Made by a program: the position numbers and the translations under genes. The notes under the pieces were generated by a model. That model saw only the letters and a program-made list of their open reading frames with translations, was not told the DNA's origin and searched no databases. Shown here piece by piece: positions 26,395 through 39,241 of a stretch of 64,000 bases of DNA (its first letter is position 1; the number at the start of each line of letters is the position of its first letter). Location: NCBI GenBank assembly GCA_963811365.1, contig CAWEQW010000003.1, positions 1-64,000 of the forward strand. The letters are read 5' to 3'. This stretch comes from CAWEQW01 sp963811365 (GTDB taxonomy: Bacteria; Actinomycetota; Actinomycetes; Propionibacteriales; Nocardioidaceae).

Positions 26395-28158
26395 GTGGCG
26401 ACAAAAGCGGCCCGTCCCGGGCGCCGGCTGATGATCTTCGGGTTGGCCATCGTGCTGCTGTACGGCCTGGTCGCTCTCGGAGGCACCTGGCAGCCGAAGC
26501 TGGGGCTGGACCTCCAGGGCGGCACCCGCATCACGCTCGAGGCGTCCACCGCCAACGGCCAGGCGGTCACCACCGAGAAGCTCGCGGAGGCCCGCGGCAT
26601 CATCGACCAGCGGGTCAACGGCAGCGGTGTCACCGAGTCCGAGGTCGGCACGCAGGGCAACAACCAGATCGTCGTGGAGATCCCCGGCAAGAACCGCAAG
26701 GACCTGGTCGACACGGTGAGCCAGACCGCCCAGCTGCGGTTCCGGCTGGTGGCGGCTGCCGCAGCGGGCCAACCCCAGCCGGCCCCGAGCTCCAGCCCCA
26801 GTGCCGCCCCGAGCGGTGCCGCGTCGCCGAGCAGCGAGCCGTCGGCCGCATCGAGCGCGAGGCCGTCGTCGTCGGCCAGCCCACGGGGCCGCGCGCTCTC
26901 CGGGGGGCTGCTGGCCGCGGACAAGGGGTCACGACCCGCCGCGAAGCCGTCGAAGGCCGCGACGCCGAGCGCGACCCCGCTCGCCGCTCCCTCGGCGGTC
27001 CCGACCGCCCCCACCACGGCCGCGCCGACGACCACCCCGCGGGGCGCGCCGGTGAACCAGCCGCTGCGGTGGCAGGCGAACCCCGGCAATGCCTGGCTGC
27101 GCAAGTTCGCGGCGTTCACCTGCCCGAAGCACCATGCCGTCGCGCCGGTGAACGACGTGCCCGACAAGCCGCTGATCACCTGCGACGCCCACGGCAACAA
27201 GTACCTGCTGTCCGTGGCCGCCATCGAGGGCACCCAGCTCAGCAGCGCCAGCGCGGGTGCCCCCGACCAGCAGAACGTCCAGTGGTCGGTGAACCTCGGG
27301 TTCAACGGCAGCGGCCGCAAGACCTTCGCCGACCTGAGCAAGGCCCTGGTCGGCACCCAGAAGCAGTTCGCGATCGTGCTCGACGGCAAGGTGCTCTCGG
27401 CCCCTGTCTTCAACTCCGAGATCCTCAACGGCCAGGCGCAGATCACCGGCAACTTCACGCAGGCAGAGGCGCTCTCGCTGGCCAACAGTCTGAAGTACGG
27501 CTCGCTGCCGCTGAAGTTCACCGTCCCGGTCGTCACCGAGGAGGGGCCGACGCTGGCGGCCGACCAGCTGACCGCGGGCCTGTGGGCCGGCATGATCGGT
27601 CTCCTCCTGGTGATGATCTACTGCCTGCTCTACTACCGCGGGCTCGGCATCGTGGTGATCGCCTCCCTGGTCGTCGCCGCCGTGATCACCTACGCGATGG
27701 TGCTGATCCTGAGCGAGGCGGTCTCGTTCGCGCTGACCCTGCCCGGCATCGCAGGTCTGATCGTCGCCATCGGCATCACCGCAGACTCGTTCATCGTCTA
27801 CTTCGAACGGATCCGCGACGAGATGCGCGAGGGTAGGTCCATGCGGGTGGCGGTCGAGTCCGGCTGGAAGCGGGCCCGGGCGACCTGCCTGGCGGCGGAC
27901 TCGGTCTCGCTGCTCGCCGCAGTGGTGCTCTACGTCTTCGCCATCGGCGTGGTCCGCGGGTTCGCCTTCGCGCTCGGCCTGAGCACGGTCATCGACCTGG
28001 TCGTGTTCTTCCTGTTCACCAAGCCGATGGTGTCCTGGCTGGCCACCAAGCCGTTCTTCTACACCGGGAACAAGTGGTCGGGTCTCTCTCCGGACCACAT
28101 CGGCATCGAGCGCATCGGTGTCGCCGCCACCACCTCGCCGGCCGGAGGTCGAGCCTGA
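26395..28158 (+). CDS. secD: Protein translocase subunit SecD
   Basis: This 587-aa RND-family membrane protein uses the proton gradient to help export by SecYEG. It has an N-terminal helix (LMIFGLAIVLLYGLVALGG), the conserved LGLDLQGGTRITLE, the P1 domain, and the C-terminal helix bundle (LLVMIYCLLYYRGLGIVV onwards) with GITADSFIVYFERIRDE. A Pro/Ala/Ser/Thr-rich insertion of about 100 residues (about 125-225) interrupts the periplasmic domain. GTG start; one-base overlap with secF. Confidence 0.95.
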   Translation: MATKAARPGRRLMIFGLAIVLLYGLVALGGTWQPKLGLDLQGGTRITLEASTANGQAVTTEKLAEARGIIDQRVNGSGVTESEVGTQGNNQIVVEIPGKNRKDLVDTVSQTAQLRFRLVAAAAAGQPQPAPSSSPSAAPSGAASPSSEPSAASSARPSSSASPRGRALSGGLLAADKGSRPAAKPSKAATPSATPLAAPSAVPTAPTTAAPTTTPRGAPVNQPLRWQANPGNAWLRKFAAFTCPKHHAVAPVNDVPDKPLITCDAHGNKYLLSVAAIEGTQLSSASAGAPDQQNVQWSVNLGFNGSGRKTFADLSKALVGTQKQFAIVLDGKVLSAPVFNSEILNGQAQITGNFTQAEALSLANSLKYGSLPLKFTVPVVTEEGPTLAADQLTAGLWAGMIGLLLVMIYCLLYYRGLGIVVIASLVVAAVITYAMVLILSEAVSFALTLPGIAGLIVAIGITADSFIVYFERIRDEMREGRSMRVAVESGWKRARATCLAADSVSLLAAVVLYVFAIGVVRGFAFALGLSTVIDLVVFFLFTKPMVSWLATKPFFYTGNKWSGLSPDHIGIERIGVAATTSPAGGRA

Positions 28159-29384
28159 TGAGCAAGCTGCGAGACTTCGGCCACGGCCTGTACGAGGGCA
28201 AGGTCTCGATCGACTTCGTCGGTCGGCGCAAGCTCTGGTACACCATCTCCGCGCTGATCCTGCTGGCGGCGCTGGCCGGACTGCTGTTCCGGGGGCTCAA
28301 CTACGGGATCGAGTTCAAGGGCGGCGTGGAGTACCGCGTGTCGGTGGCGTCCGGCCAGGCCAACGCGTCGAACGTGGTCAAGGTCCGCAACGCGGTCGCC
28401 GGCACGGGGCTGTCCGCCGCGGCCTCCCCGATCGTGAACACCTCGGGCGGCACCATCCGGGTGCAGACCGAGCCGCTCACCAACGACCAGGCCAACACCG
28501 TCTCCACCGCCATCCAGAAGGCTGCCGGCGTCAACGCCGACGCGGTCTCCTCCGACGCCATCGGCGCCACCTGGGGAGCGCAGGTCGGCCAGCGGGCGCT
28601 GCTCGGCCTGATCGTGTTCCTGGTCCTCGTCGTGCTGTTCATCTGGGCGTACTTCCGAGAATGGAAGATGTCCGTGGCGGCGATCGTGGCGCTCGTCCAC
28701 GACCTGGTGATCACGATCGGCGTGTACGCGCTGTCCGGCTTCGAGGTGACGCCGGCGACCGTGACGGGCGTGCTCACGATCCTCGGCTTCTCGCTGTACG
28801 ACACCGTCGTGGTGTTCGACAAGGTGCGCGAGAACACCAAGAACCTGGCCCGCACCCACCAGACGTACGCCGAGGCCGCGAACCTCGCGATCAACCAGTC
28901 GCTGATCAGGTCGATCAACACCTCGATCGTCGCGCTGCTGCCCGTCGGTGCGCTGCTCTACGTGGGCGTGGTGTCGCTGGGCTCGGGAGCGCTGAAGGAC
29001 CTTGCTCTCGCGCTGTTCGTCGGCATGGCGGCCGGCACGTACTCCTCGATCTTCATCGCGACGCCGTTCGTGGTGCAGCTCAAGGAGCTGGAGCCCGGCG
29101 TGCGCGCCGGAGACGCCCGGGCGCTCAAGAACCGCAAGCGCCGCGAGGTCGACCCGTTCGCCGACGTCCCCGCGTACACCGACGACATGCCGATCCACGA
29201 CGAGCCGGGCGCAGCGCCGCAGCAGGAGCCGGTGCCGAGCGAGACGGCAGCGGCGCGTCCGGTCGCCCGCCCGCCTCGCTACACCGCGGGCGAGCGCGGC
29301 GCGTCCCGCCCCGTCTCGCAGTCGGCGTCCTCGAAGCGCGCCCAGCCGAGCCGCAAGCCACGGTCGCAGCGCGGCAAGAAGTGA
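28158..29384 (+). CDS. secF: Protein translocase subunit SecF
   Basis: This 408-aa partner of SecD has an N-terminal membrane helix (LWYTISALILLAALAGLLF), the periplasmic motif YGIEFKGGVEY, and five C-terminal helices including the family stretch TILGFSLYDTVVVFDKVREN. The last 80 residues form a charged Pro/Ala/Arg-rich cytosolic tail. Its ATG shares one base with the secD stop and its end overlaps apt by GTGA. Confidence 0.95.
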   Translation: MSKLRDFGHGLYEGKVSIDFVGRRKLWYTISALILLAALAGLLFRGLNYGIEFKGGVEYRVSVASGQANASNVVKVRNAVAGTGLSAAASPIVNTSGGTIRVQTEPLTNDQANTVSTAIQKAAGVNADAVSSDAIGATWGAQVGQRALLGLIVFLVLVVLFIWAYFREWKMSVAAIVALVHDLVITIGVYALSGFEVTPATVTGVLTILGFSLYDTVVVFDKVRENTKNLARTHQTYAEAANLAINQSLIRSINTSIVALLPVGALLYVGVVSLGSGALKDLALALFVGMAAGTYSSIFIATPFVVQLKELEPGVRAGDARALKNRKRREVDPFADVPAYTDDMPIHDEPGAAPQQEPVPSETAAARPVARPPRYTAGERGASRPVSQSASSKRAQPSRKPRSQRGKK

Positions 29385-29941
29385 GCGAGCCCCTCGGCCC
29401 GCTCGACGACCTCCTGGACGAGCGGCTCGACTCGCTGATCCGCGACGTGCCGGACTTCCCCAAGCCCGGCGTCACGTTCAAGGACATCACCCCGCTGCTC
29501 GCCGACCACACGGGCTTCTCGGCGGTGATCCGGGCGCTGGCCCGCGCCGGCGTGGACACCGACGGGCTGCCCGTGGACAAGGTGGTCGGCATGGAGGCGC
29601 GCGGCTTCATCCTGGCCGCGCCGGTGGCGCTGGCGCTGGGCGCCGGCTTCGTGCCGGTGCGCAAGCAGGGCAAGCTGCCCGGGCCCACGCACGTGATGTC
29701 GTACGCCCTGGAGTACGGCGAGGCGACGCTCGAGGTGCACCAGGACGCGATCCGGCCGGGCGAGCGGGTGCTGCTCGTCGACGACGTCCTGGCCACCGGC
29801 GGCACGATCGCCGCCACCCGGCGGCTCGTGGAGGAGTGCGGCGGCACGGTCGTGGCCGCGGCGGTCCTGATGGAGCTCGGCGACCTCCGCGGCAGGGATG
29901 CGTTGGGGGACCTGCCCCTCGTCTCGCTGCGCACGGTCTGA
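29381..29941 (+). CDS. apt: Adenine phosphoribosyltransferase
   Basis: This 186-aa purine salvage enzyme converts adenine and PRPP to AMP. The PRPP-binding loop is VLLVDDVLATGGTIAA and the flexible-loop region KQGKLPGPTHV; PDFPKPGVTFKDITPLL is the family N-terminus. GTG start overlapping secF. Its place between secF and rel is the usual actinobacterial one. Confidence 0.95.
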   Translation: MSEPLGPLDDLLDERLDSLIRDVPDFPKPGVTFKDITPLLADHTGFSAVIRALARAGVDTDGLPVDKVVGMEARGFILAAPVALALGAGFVPVRKQGKLPGPTHVMSYALEYGEATLEVHQDAIRPGERVLLVDDVLATGGTIAATRRLVEECGGTVVAAAVLMELGDLRGRDALGDLPLVSLRTV

Positions 29942-29963
29942 CGCGCCGCTGAGCGGCACCGCC

Positions 29964-29969
29964 TAGACT
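29964..29969 (+). promoter_or_regulatory. -10 element TAGACT before rel
   Basis: TAGACT lies 81 bases before the rel ATG, giving rel its own promoter inside the apt-rel spacer. Confidence 0.4.
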
Positions 29970-30050
29970 GGCAGCAGGCCGACCGTCCCGCAGGAGGGCC
30001 GGCTCGGAAGTGGGCGCCTCGAGCGGCCACGCGTCGGCACGGGAGTGCGC

Positions 30051-32399
<2,349 letters not shown>

Positions 32400-32410
32400 C
32401 CCCTTCGTCG

Positions 32411-32452
32411 GTCTGCGGCCGCCTCGCGGCAAGCACCGGCCGGACCGCAGTC
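32411..32452. terminator. Candidate bidirectional terminator between rel and DUF349 gene
   Basis: CTGCGG (32413-32418) and CCGCAG (32445-32450) pair with more G/C pairing between CGGCC segments inside. It lies in the 60-base gap between two convergent genes. Confidence 0.4.
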
Positions 32453-32459
32453 GAACCGG

Positions 32460-33707
32460 TCAGGAGAACTCGTCGAGGGCGCGCTGGGCCTCGGTGAGCC
32501 AGCTCTGCCGGGCCTCGATGGCGGCGGCCGCCTCCTGCGCCTTCCGGTCGTTGCCGGACGCCTCGGCCTTCGCCCGTGCGGCGTCGAGGTCGGCGATCGA
32601 GGACCGCAGCTGCGCGACGGTGTCGGCGGCGCGGGCGCGGGCCTCCGGGTTGGAGCGCCGCCAGGCGTCGTCCTCGACACCCCGGATCTCCTGCTCGACC
32701 CGGCGCATCCGTCCCTCCAGCTCCTTGATCCGGTCCCGTGGCACCTTGCCGGCGGCGTCCCATCGCTCGGCGATGTCGCGGAAGGCCTCCTTGGCGGCAC
32801 GCAGGTCGGTGACCGGGAGCAGCGCCTCGGCCTCGGCCAGCAGCGCCTCCTTCTTCTCCGCGTTGGCCGCGAACTCGCGGTCGAGCTCGGCGTTGGCCGC
32901 GTCCCGCGCGGAGAAGAAGGTGTCCTGAGCCCCACGGAACCGCTTCCAGAGCTGGTCGTCGACCCCCTTCGGAGCCGGACCGGCCTCCTTCCACTGGCGC
33001 ATCAGCTCCCGGTAGCGCGCCGACGTCGGACCCCACTCCGTGGAGTCGGCCAGCGACTCGGCCTCGACCGCCAGCTTCTCCTTGACCACCCGGGCGCCGT
33101 CGCGCTTCTCGTTGAGCTCGGAGAAGTGCGCCTTCCGCCGCCGGGTGTACGTCGTGCGCGCGGTGGAGAACCGCCGCCAGAGCGCGTCGTCGAGCGTCTT
33201 GTCGAGCCGGGGGAGCGCCTTCCACTCCTCGAGCAGGTCGCGCATCCGGTTCGCACCGTTGCGCCAGTCGTTGCTCGTGGACAGCCGCTCGGCCTCCTCG
33301 GCGATGTGCTCCTTCTGGCCCTTCGCCGCCTCGACGCGGCGGGCCCGCTCGGCGCGCCGCTGCTCGCGGCGTGCCTCGATCGTCGCCGTCAACCCGTCGA
33401 GCCGGCGCTCGAGACCGGCGAGGTCGCCCACGGCCTGCGCCTCGAGGACCGCCGCCCGCACCTTCTTGACCGACGCGGTGGCCTCGTCCGGGGCGAGCGC
33501 GCCGCCCTTCACCCGCTGCTCGAGCAGCTCCACCTCGAAGGCGAGGTCGTCGTACCGCTTCTTGAAGAACGCCAGCGCCTCGACCGGGTCGCCGTCGGGC
33601 CACTGCCCGACCTGGCGCTCGCCGTCGGCGGTGCGGACGAACACCGAGCCGTCCTCGGACACGCGGCCCCAGTCGTCAGCCGGCTGGTCGCTTGCGGTGC
33701 TGGTCAC
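32460..33707 (-). CDS. DUF349 domain-containing protein
   Basis: This 415-aa, highly charged helical protein has a beta-rich start (VFVRTADGERQVGQWPDG), a long coiled coil, and at least three DUF349 repeats, each with a W-x-x-L or LW-x-R-F pattern (LLEEWKALP, MRQWKEAGPAPKGVDDQLWKRF, IAERWDAAGKVP). The molecular function of DUF349 proteins is not well established. The ATG overlaps the upstream small membrane-protein gene by ATGA, so they share a transcript. Confidence 0.9.
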   Translation of the reverse strand: MTSTASDQPADDWGRVSEDGSVFVRTADGERQVGQWPDGDPVEALAFFKKRYDDLAFEVELLEQRVKGGALAPDEATASVKKVRAAVLEAQAVGDLAGLERRLDGLTATIEARREQRRAERARRVEAAKGQKEHIAEEAERLSTSNDWRNGANRMRDLLEEWKALPRLDKTLDDALWRRFSTARTTYTRRRKAHFSELNEKRDGARVVKEKLAVEAESLADSTEWGPTSARYRELMRQWKEAGPAPKGVDDQLWKRFRGAQDTFFSARDAANAELDREFAANAEKKEALLAEAEALLPVTDLRAAKEAFRDIAERWDAAGKVPRDRIKELEGRMRRVEQEIRGVEDDAWRRSNPEARARAADTVAQLRSSIADLDAARAKAEASGNDRKAQEAAAAIEARQSWLTEAQRALDEFS

Positions 33708-33967
33708 CGGGATTCCTCTGCGTTCGCGATCGACGTGTCATGCGCGGGTGTTGCATGGTAGTCAACCATCCGGCCTGCGGCCGAACCGCTGTTGCCGGTG
33801 TGCGTCGCGACCCAGATCACCAGGATGCCGACCGCCACGACGCCGAGCACGATGCCGGTCAGCAGGCGGGTCCGGCGCCGTCGCGCGGCGCGCTCGGTCT
33901 GGTGCTCGACCTGTCGACGGACGCGGGCGCGCGCCAGCTCGCGGCGGCGGCGCTTCTTGGAGACCAC
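33704..33967 (-). CDS. Small single-pass membrane protein
   Basis: This 87-aa protein has a very basic N-terminus (SKKRRRRELARARVRRQVEH), one membrane helix (LLTGIVLGVVAVGILVIWVA) and a short outside tail. In Mycobacterium the place between rel and the metallo-hydrolase holds ppiB, a cyclophilin with just such a basic, membrane-anchored N-terminus; here no cyclophilin domain follows in any frame. It may be a shortened ppiB or an unrelated anchor. The GTG at 33967 lies 8 bases after a TAGACT -10. Confidence 0.7.
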   Translation of the reverse strand: MVSKKRRRRELARARVRRQVEHQTERAARRRRTRLLTGIVLGVVAVGILVIWVATHTGNSGSAAGRMVDYHATPAHDTSIANAEESR

Positions 33968-33975
33968 GCCTCCGG

Positions 33976-33981
33976 AGTCTA
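33976..33981 (-). promoter_or_regulatory. -10 element TAGACT, leaderless start
   Basis: On the minus strand TAGACT ends 8 bases before the GTG at 33967, another TAGNNT leaderless arrangement. It would drive the small membrane protein and DUF349 genes. Confidence 0.45.
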
Positions 33982-34082
33982 GTCGCGCGGCCGGGTTCGG
34001 TGACGGATCTTCGCCCTCGATAGGCTGCCCCGAGGCCCCAGCGAGCACACGAGCGATCCCGTTCGTGAGGAAGGAGGGAGCC

Positions 34083-34799
34083 GTGCTGATCGCAGGCTTC
34101 CCGGCCGGTCCCTGGGCCACGAACTGCTACGTCGTGGCCACCGGGCCGGGCTCGGAGTGCGTCGTGGTCGACCCCGGCAAGGACGCTGCCGAGGGCGTGG
34201 CCGAGGTGGTTCGCGAGCAGCGGCTGAAGCCGGTCGCGGTGCTCGTCTCGCACGGCCACGTCGACCACATGTGGTGCGTCGCGCCGGTCGCCGGGGCGTA
34301 CGACGCCACGGCGTTCGTCCACCCGGCGGACCGGCACCTGCTCAGCGACCCGATGGCCGGCCTGTCGCCGGAGACGGCCGGGATGCTGCTCGGCGGACGC
34401 TACGAGTTCGCGGAGCCCGACGCCGTCGTCGAGCTCGGCGACGGCGACGACCTCGAGCTCGCCGGGCTCCGGTTCGTCGTCGACCACGCCCCGGGTCATA
34501 CCCCCGGCTCGGTCACGTTCCGGACGCCGTACGACCACCCGGACGTCTCCGCGGTGATGTTCTCCGGCGACCTGCTGTTCGCGGGCTCGATCGGCCGCAC
34601 GGACCTGCCCGGCGGCGACCATCCCACGATGCTGCGCAGCCTCGTCACCAAGGTGCTCCCGCTCGACGACGACGTGGTGGTGCTGCCCGGTCACGGCGAG
34701 CAGACCAGCATCGGCCGCGAGCGCGCAGCCAACCCGTTCCTCCTCGACCTGCTCCGCTCCGGCGACCAGCCGGTCCCCGCCCCCGACAGAGGCCTCTAG
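34083..34799 (+). CDS. Metallo-beta-lactamase-fold hydrolase (glyoxalase II-like)
   Basis: This 238-aa protein has the MBL metal motif SHGHVDH, then DHAPGHTPGS, GDLLF and GHGEQT. It matches the position and type of mycobacterial Rv2581c (hydroxyacylglutathione hydrolase-like). The true substrate is unknown, since actinobacteria use mycothiol rather than glutathione. A GTG start lies behind a strong AAGGAGGG. hisS follows after 5 bases. Confidence 0.92.
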   Translation: MLIAGFPAGPWATNCYVVATGPGSECVVVDPGKDAAEGVAEVVREQRLKPVAVLVSHGHVDHMWCVAPVAGAYDATAFVHPADRHLLSDPMAGLSPETAGMLLGGRYEFAEPDAVVELGDGDDLELAGLRFVVDHAPGHTPGSVTFRTPYDHPDVSAVMFSGDLLFAGSIGRTDLPGGDHPTMLRSLVTKVLPLDDDVVVLPGHGEQTSIGRERAANPFLLDLLRSGDQPVPAPDRGL

Positions 34800-34804
34800 A
34801 CACG

Positions 34805-36195
34805 ATGAGCAGACCCACGCCGCTGAGCGGCTTCCCCGAGATGCTCCCCGAGCAGCGCTTCGTCGAGCTCGAGGTCGTCGACTCGCTGCGGCGGACCTTC
34901 GAGCTGCACGGCTTCGCGCCGGTCGAGACGCGGGCGGTGGAGACCCTGGAGAGCCTGCAGAGCAAGGGCGAGACCTCCAAGGAGGTCTACGTGCTGCGCC
35001 GGCTCCAGGCGGACGCCGCCCAGCCCGACACCGACGCCGGGGTGGGACTGCACTTCGACCTGACGGTGCCGTTCGCCCGCTACGTCCTCGAGCACGCCGG
35101 CCACCTGGAGTTCCCGTTCCGCCGCTACCAGATCCAGAAGGCCTGGCGCGGGGAGCGCCCGCAGGAGGGCCGGTACCGGGAGTTCACCCAGGCCGACATC
35201 GACGTGGTCATGAAGGACGACCTGCCGTTCCACTTCGACGTGGAGGTGGCCCGGGTGATGGCCGAGGCGCTCGCCGGGCTGCCGCTGCCGCCGATGAGGC
35301 TGCGAGTCAACAACCGCAAGCTCATCGAGGGGTTCTACCGGGGCATCGGGGCCACCGATCCCGCGTCGGTGATCCGGATCGTCGACAAGCTCGACAAGCT
35401 CCCCGCCGACATCGTGCGCGGGCTGCTGGTGTCGGATGCCGGGCTCAGCGAACGGCAGGCCGACCAGTGCCTCGCGCTCGCCGCGATCAGCACCTCCGAC
35501 ACCGGCTTCGTCGCACAGGTCCGCGCCCTGGGCGTCCAGCACGACCTGCTCGACACGGGCCTCGAGGAGCTCGTCGCGGTGGTCGAGGGCTGCTCCGCCG
35601 CGGTGTCGGAGCGGTTCCGCGTCGAGGCCGGCCTCAGCCTCGCCCGCGGCCTGGACTACTACACCGGCACGGTGTTCGAGATCTTCATGGACGGCTTCGA
35701 GTTCCTGAAGTCGGTCGGTGGCGGTGGCCGGTACGACGCGCTGGCCTCCGACGGCCGGACGACCTACCCGGGAGTCGGGATCTCGTTCGGCATCTCCCGC
35801 ACGCTCGTCCCGCTGCTCGCCCGCGGGGTGCTCGAGGGCAGCCGGCCGGTGCCGTCCGCGGCACTCGTGTCGCTGCCCGACGAGGCCAGCCGCCCGGTCA
35901 GCGACGCGGTCGCCCAGCAGCTGCGCGCCCGCGGGGTGCCCTGCGAGGTGGCCGCGGCCCCGCAGAAGTTCGGGCGTCAGATCCGGTACGCCGAGCGGCG
36001 CGGCATCCCCTACGTCTGGTTCTACCGGCTCGACGACGACGGCCGGCCGGTCGACCACCAGGTCAAGGACATCCGCAGCGGTGACCAGGTCGACGCCGAC
36101 CCGGCCGCCTGGTGCCCGCCCGCCGAGGACCTGCGGCCGCAGGTCACCAGGAACGACACCACCCTCACCGATCCAGCCACCGTCAGGGAGACCAC

Positions 36196-36199
<4 letters not shown>
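34805..36199 (+). CDS. hisS: Histidine--tRNA ligase
   Basis: This 464-aa class II synthetase has motif 2 in QIQKAWRGERPQEGRYREFTQ, the histidine-binding ARGLDYYTGTVFEI and GGGGRYD of motif 3 region, and a C-terminal anticodon domain. The stretch VNNRKLIEGFYRG marks the longer actinobacterial/archaeal-type form. ATG start. The stop overlaps aspS (GTGA). Confidence 0.95.
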
Positions 36200-37980
<1,781 letters not shown>

Positions 37981-38019
37981 CCAACCCGGGGACCGCATGG
38001 TCGTTTTCGCCCGGAGGGC

Positions 38020-38030
38020 TTGGTATCCAA
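38020..38030. promoter_or_regulatory. Palindrome upstream of the opp operon
   Basis: TTGGTATCCAA is an 11-base perfect palindrome around a central base, in an A/T-richer patch of the 186-base gap before the transporter operon. It is a candidate operator. Confidence 0.3.
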
Positions 38031-38166
38031 TCGTTACCTCGTGGGGACCGAACTTTGTCCGAGGGTCGTCTACAGTCGCTTCGGCTCGTCGGGGCCGATT
38101 CCTGTGTCGCGCCTCACCCGGCAACCGGCAGGGACCCGCGAGCGTTGCCTCGACAGAAAGGTGACC

Positions 38167-39189
38167 ATGAGTGGTTTTCAGCCGACTGAGCTGAGCGACG
38201 ACGAGGTCGACGACGAGGTCAACGACGGAGAAACCGAGCCCGAGGTCGTCAAGCAGGAGCTCGCGGGGAGGTCCCCGACCCAGATCGCCCTCGCCCGGCT
38301 CAAGGGCGACAAGATCGCCATCGCATGCGCGGTGACCGTGGTCATCTTCGTGCTGATCGCGGTCTTCGCGGGCGTGCTCACCCACCTGTTCGGGGTCAAG
38401 CTGCAGGCCGGCAACCCGGTGCGCGACCTGGACCAGTTCAACTTCCCGGCGTTCGGCCCGCCGGACCACGGCTTCACCTGGAAGGCGCCGCTCGGCATCG
38501 CGCCCAACACCGCCAACGACAACCTCGCGGAGTGGTTCTACGGCGCCCGCACCTCGCTGGCGGTGGCCACGGTCTCCACGGTCGTCGCCACGCTCATCGG
38601 GATCGTGATGGGCCTGTTCGCCGGCTTCAGCCGCGGCTGGGGCGACAAGGTCATCGGCTTCGTCATCGACGTCTTCTTGTCGCTGCCGTTCATCCTGGTC
38701 GCGCTGGCCGTGGCGCCGATCCTGGTCAGCCGCTTCGGCAACAGCCCCAACCAGCTGAAGTTCTGGCAGTTCACCTCGCTGCTGATCGTGCTGTCGCTGT
38801 TCGGATGGATGACGCTCGCCCGCCTGGTCCGGGGCGAGGTGCTGTCGCTGCGCGAGCGCGAGTTCGTCCAGGCGGCCCGGGTCATCGGCGTGCCCACCCG
38901 CACGATCCTGTTCAAGGAGCTGCTGCCCAACCTGATCGCGCCGATCATCGTGTCGATCTCGCTCGGGCTGCCCGCGTTCGTGACCGCGGAGGCAGGTCTG
39001 GCGTTCCTCGGCATCGGCGTGGTCGGCATCCCGTCGTGGGGCCAGACGGTGAACAAGGCGGTCGACTTCTTCAACACCTACCCGCTCTACCTCTACGCCC
39101 CGGTCCTCGGCATCCTCCTGCTGGTCGTGGCGCTCAACCTGCTCGGCGACGCGGTCCGCGACGCCTTCGACCCCAAGACGCGCCGGTGA
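38167..39189 (+). CDS. Oligopeptide ABC transporter permease (OppC-type)
   Basis: This 340-aa inner-membrane permease has an acidic cytosolic start, a first membrane helix (IAIACAVTVVIFVLIAVFAGVL), and the BPD transport domain with the EAA loop EFVQAARVIGVPTRTILFKELLPN. The C-type position is shown by the N-terminal domain and the TAEAGLAFLGIGV segment. The ATG at 38167 is preferred to the nearby GTG (38161). It is unusual in leading the operon, ahead of the binding protein. Confidence 0.92.
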   Translation: MSGFQPTELSDDEVDDEVNDGETEPEVVKQELAGRSPTQIALARLKGDKIAIACAVTVVIFVLIAVFAGVLTHLFGVKLQAGNPVRDLDQFNFPAFGPPDHGFTWKAPLGIAPNTANDNLAEWFYGARTSLAVATVSTVVATLIGIVMGLFAGFSRGWGDKVIGFVIDVFLSLPFILVALAVAPILVSRFGNSPNQLKFWQFTSLLIVLSLFGWMTLARLVRGEVLSLREREFVQAARVIGVPTRTILFKELLPNLIAPIIVSISLGLPAFVTAEAGLAFLGIGVVGIPSWGQTVNKAVDFFNTYPLYLYAPVLGILLLVVALNLLGDAVRDAFDPKTRR

Positions 39190-39241
39190 AACCGTCACCG
39201 GCCGACAGCAACAACAAGCCAAGAAAGGTGGGTCCACCTCG

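Noticed and set aside
28118..29941. A 600-codon plus-strand frame running from secF into apt
   Set aside because: Its first part is the out-of-frame reading of secF. Only the last 187 codons, apt, are real.
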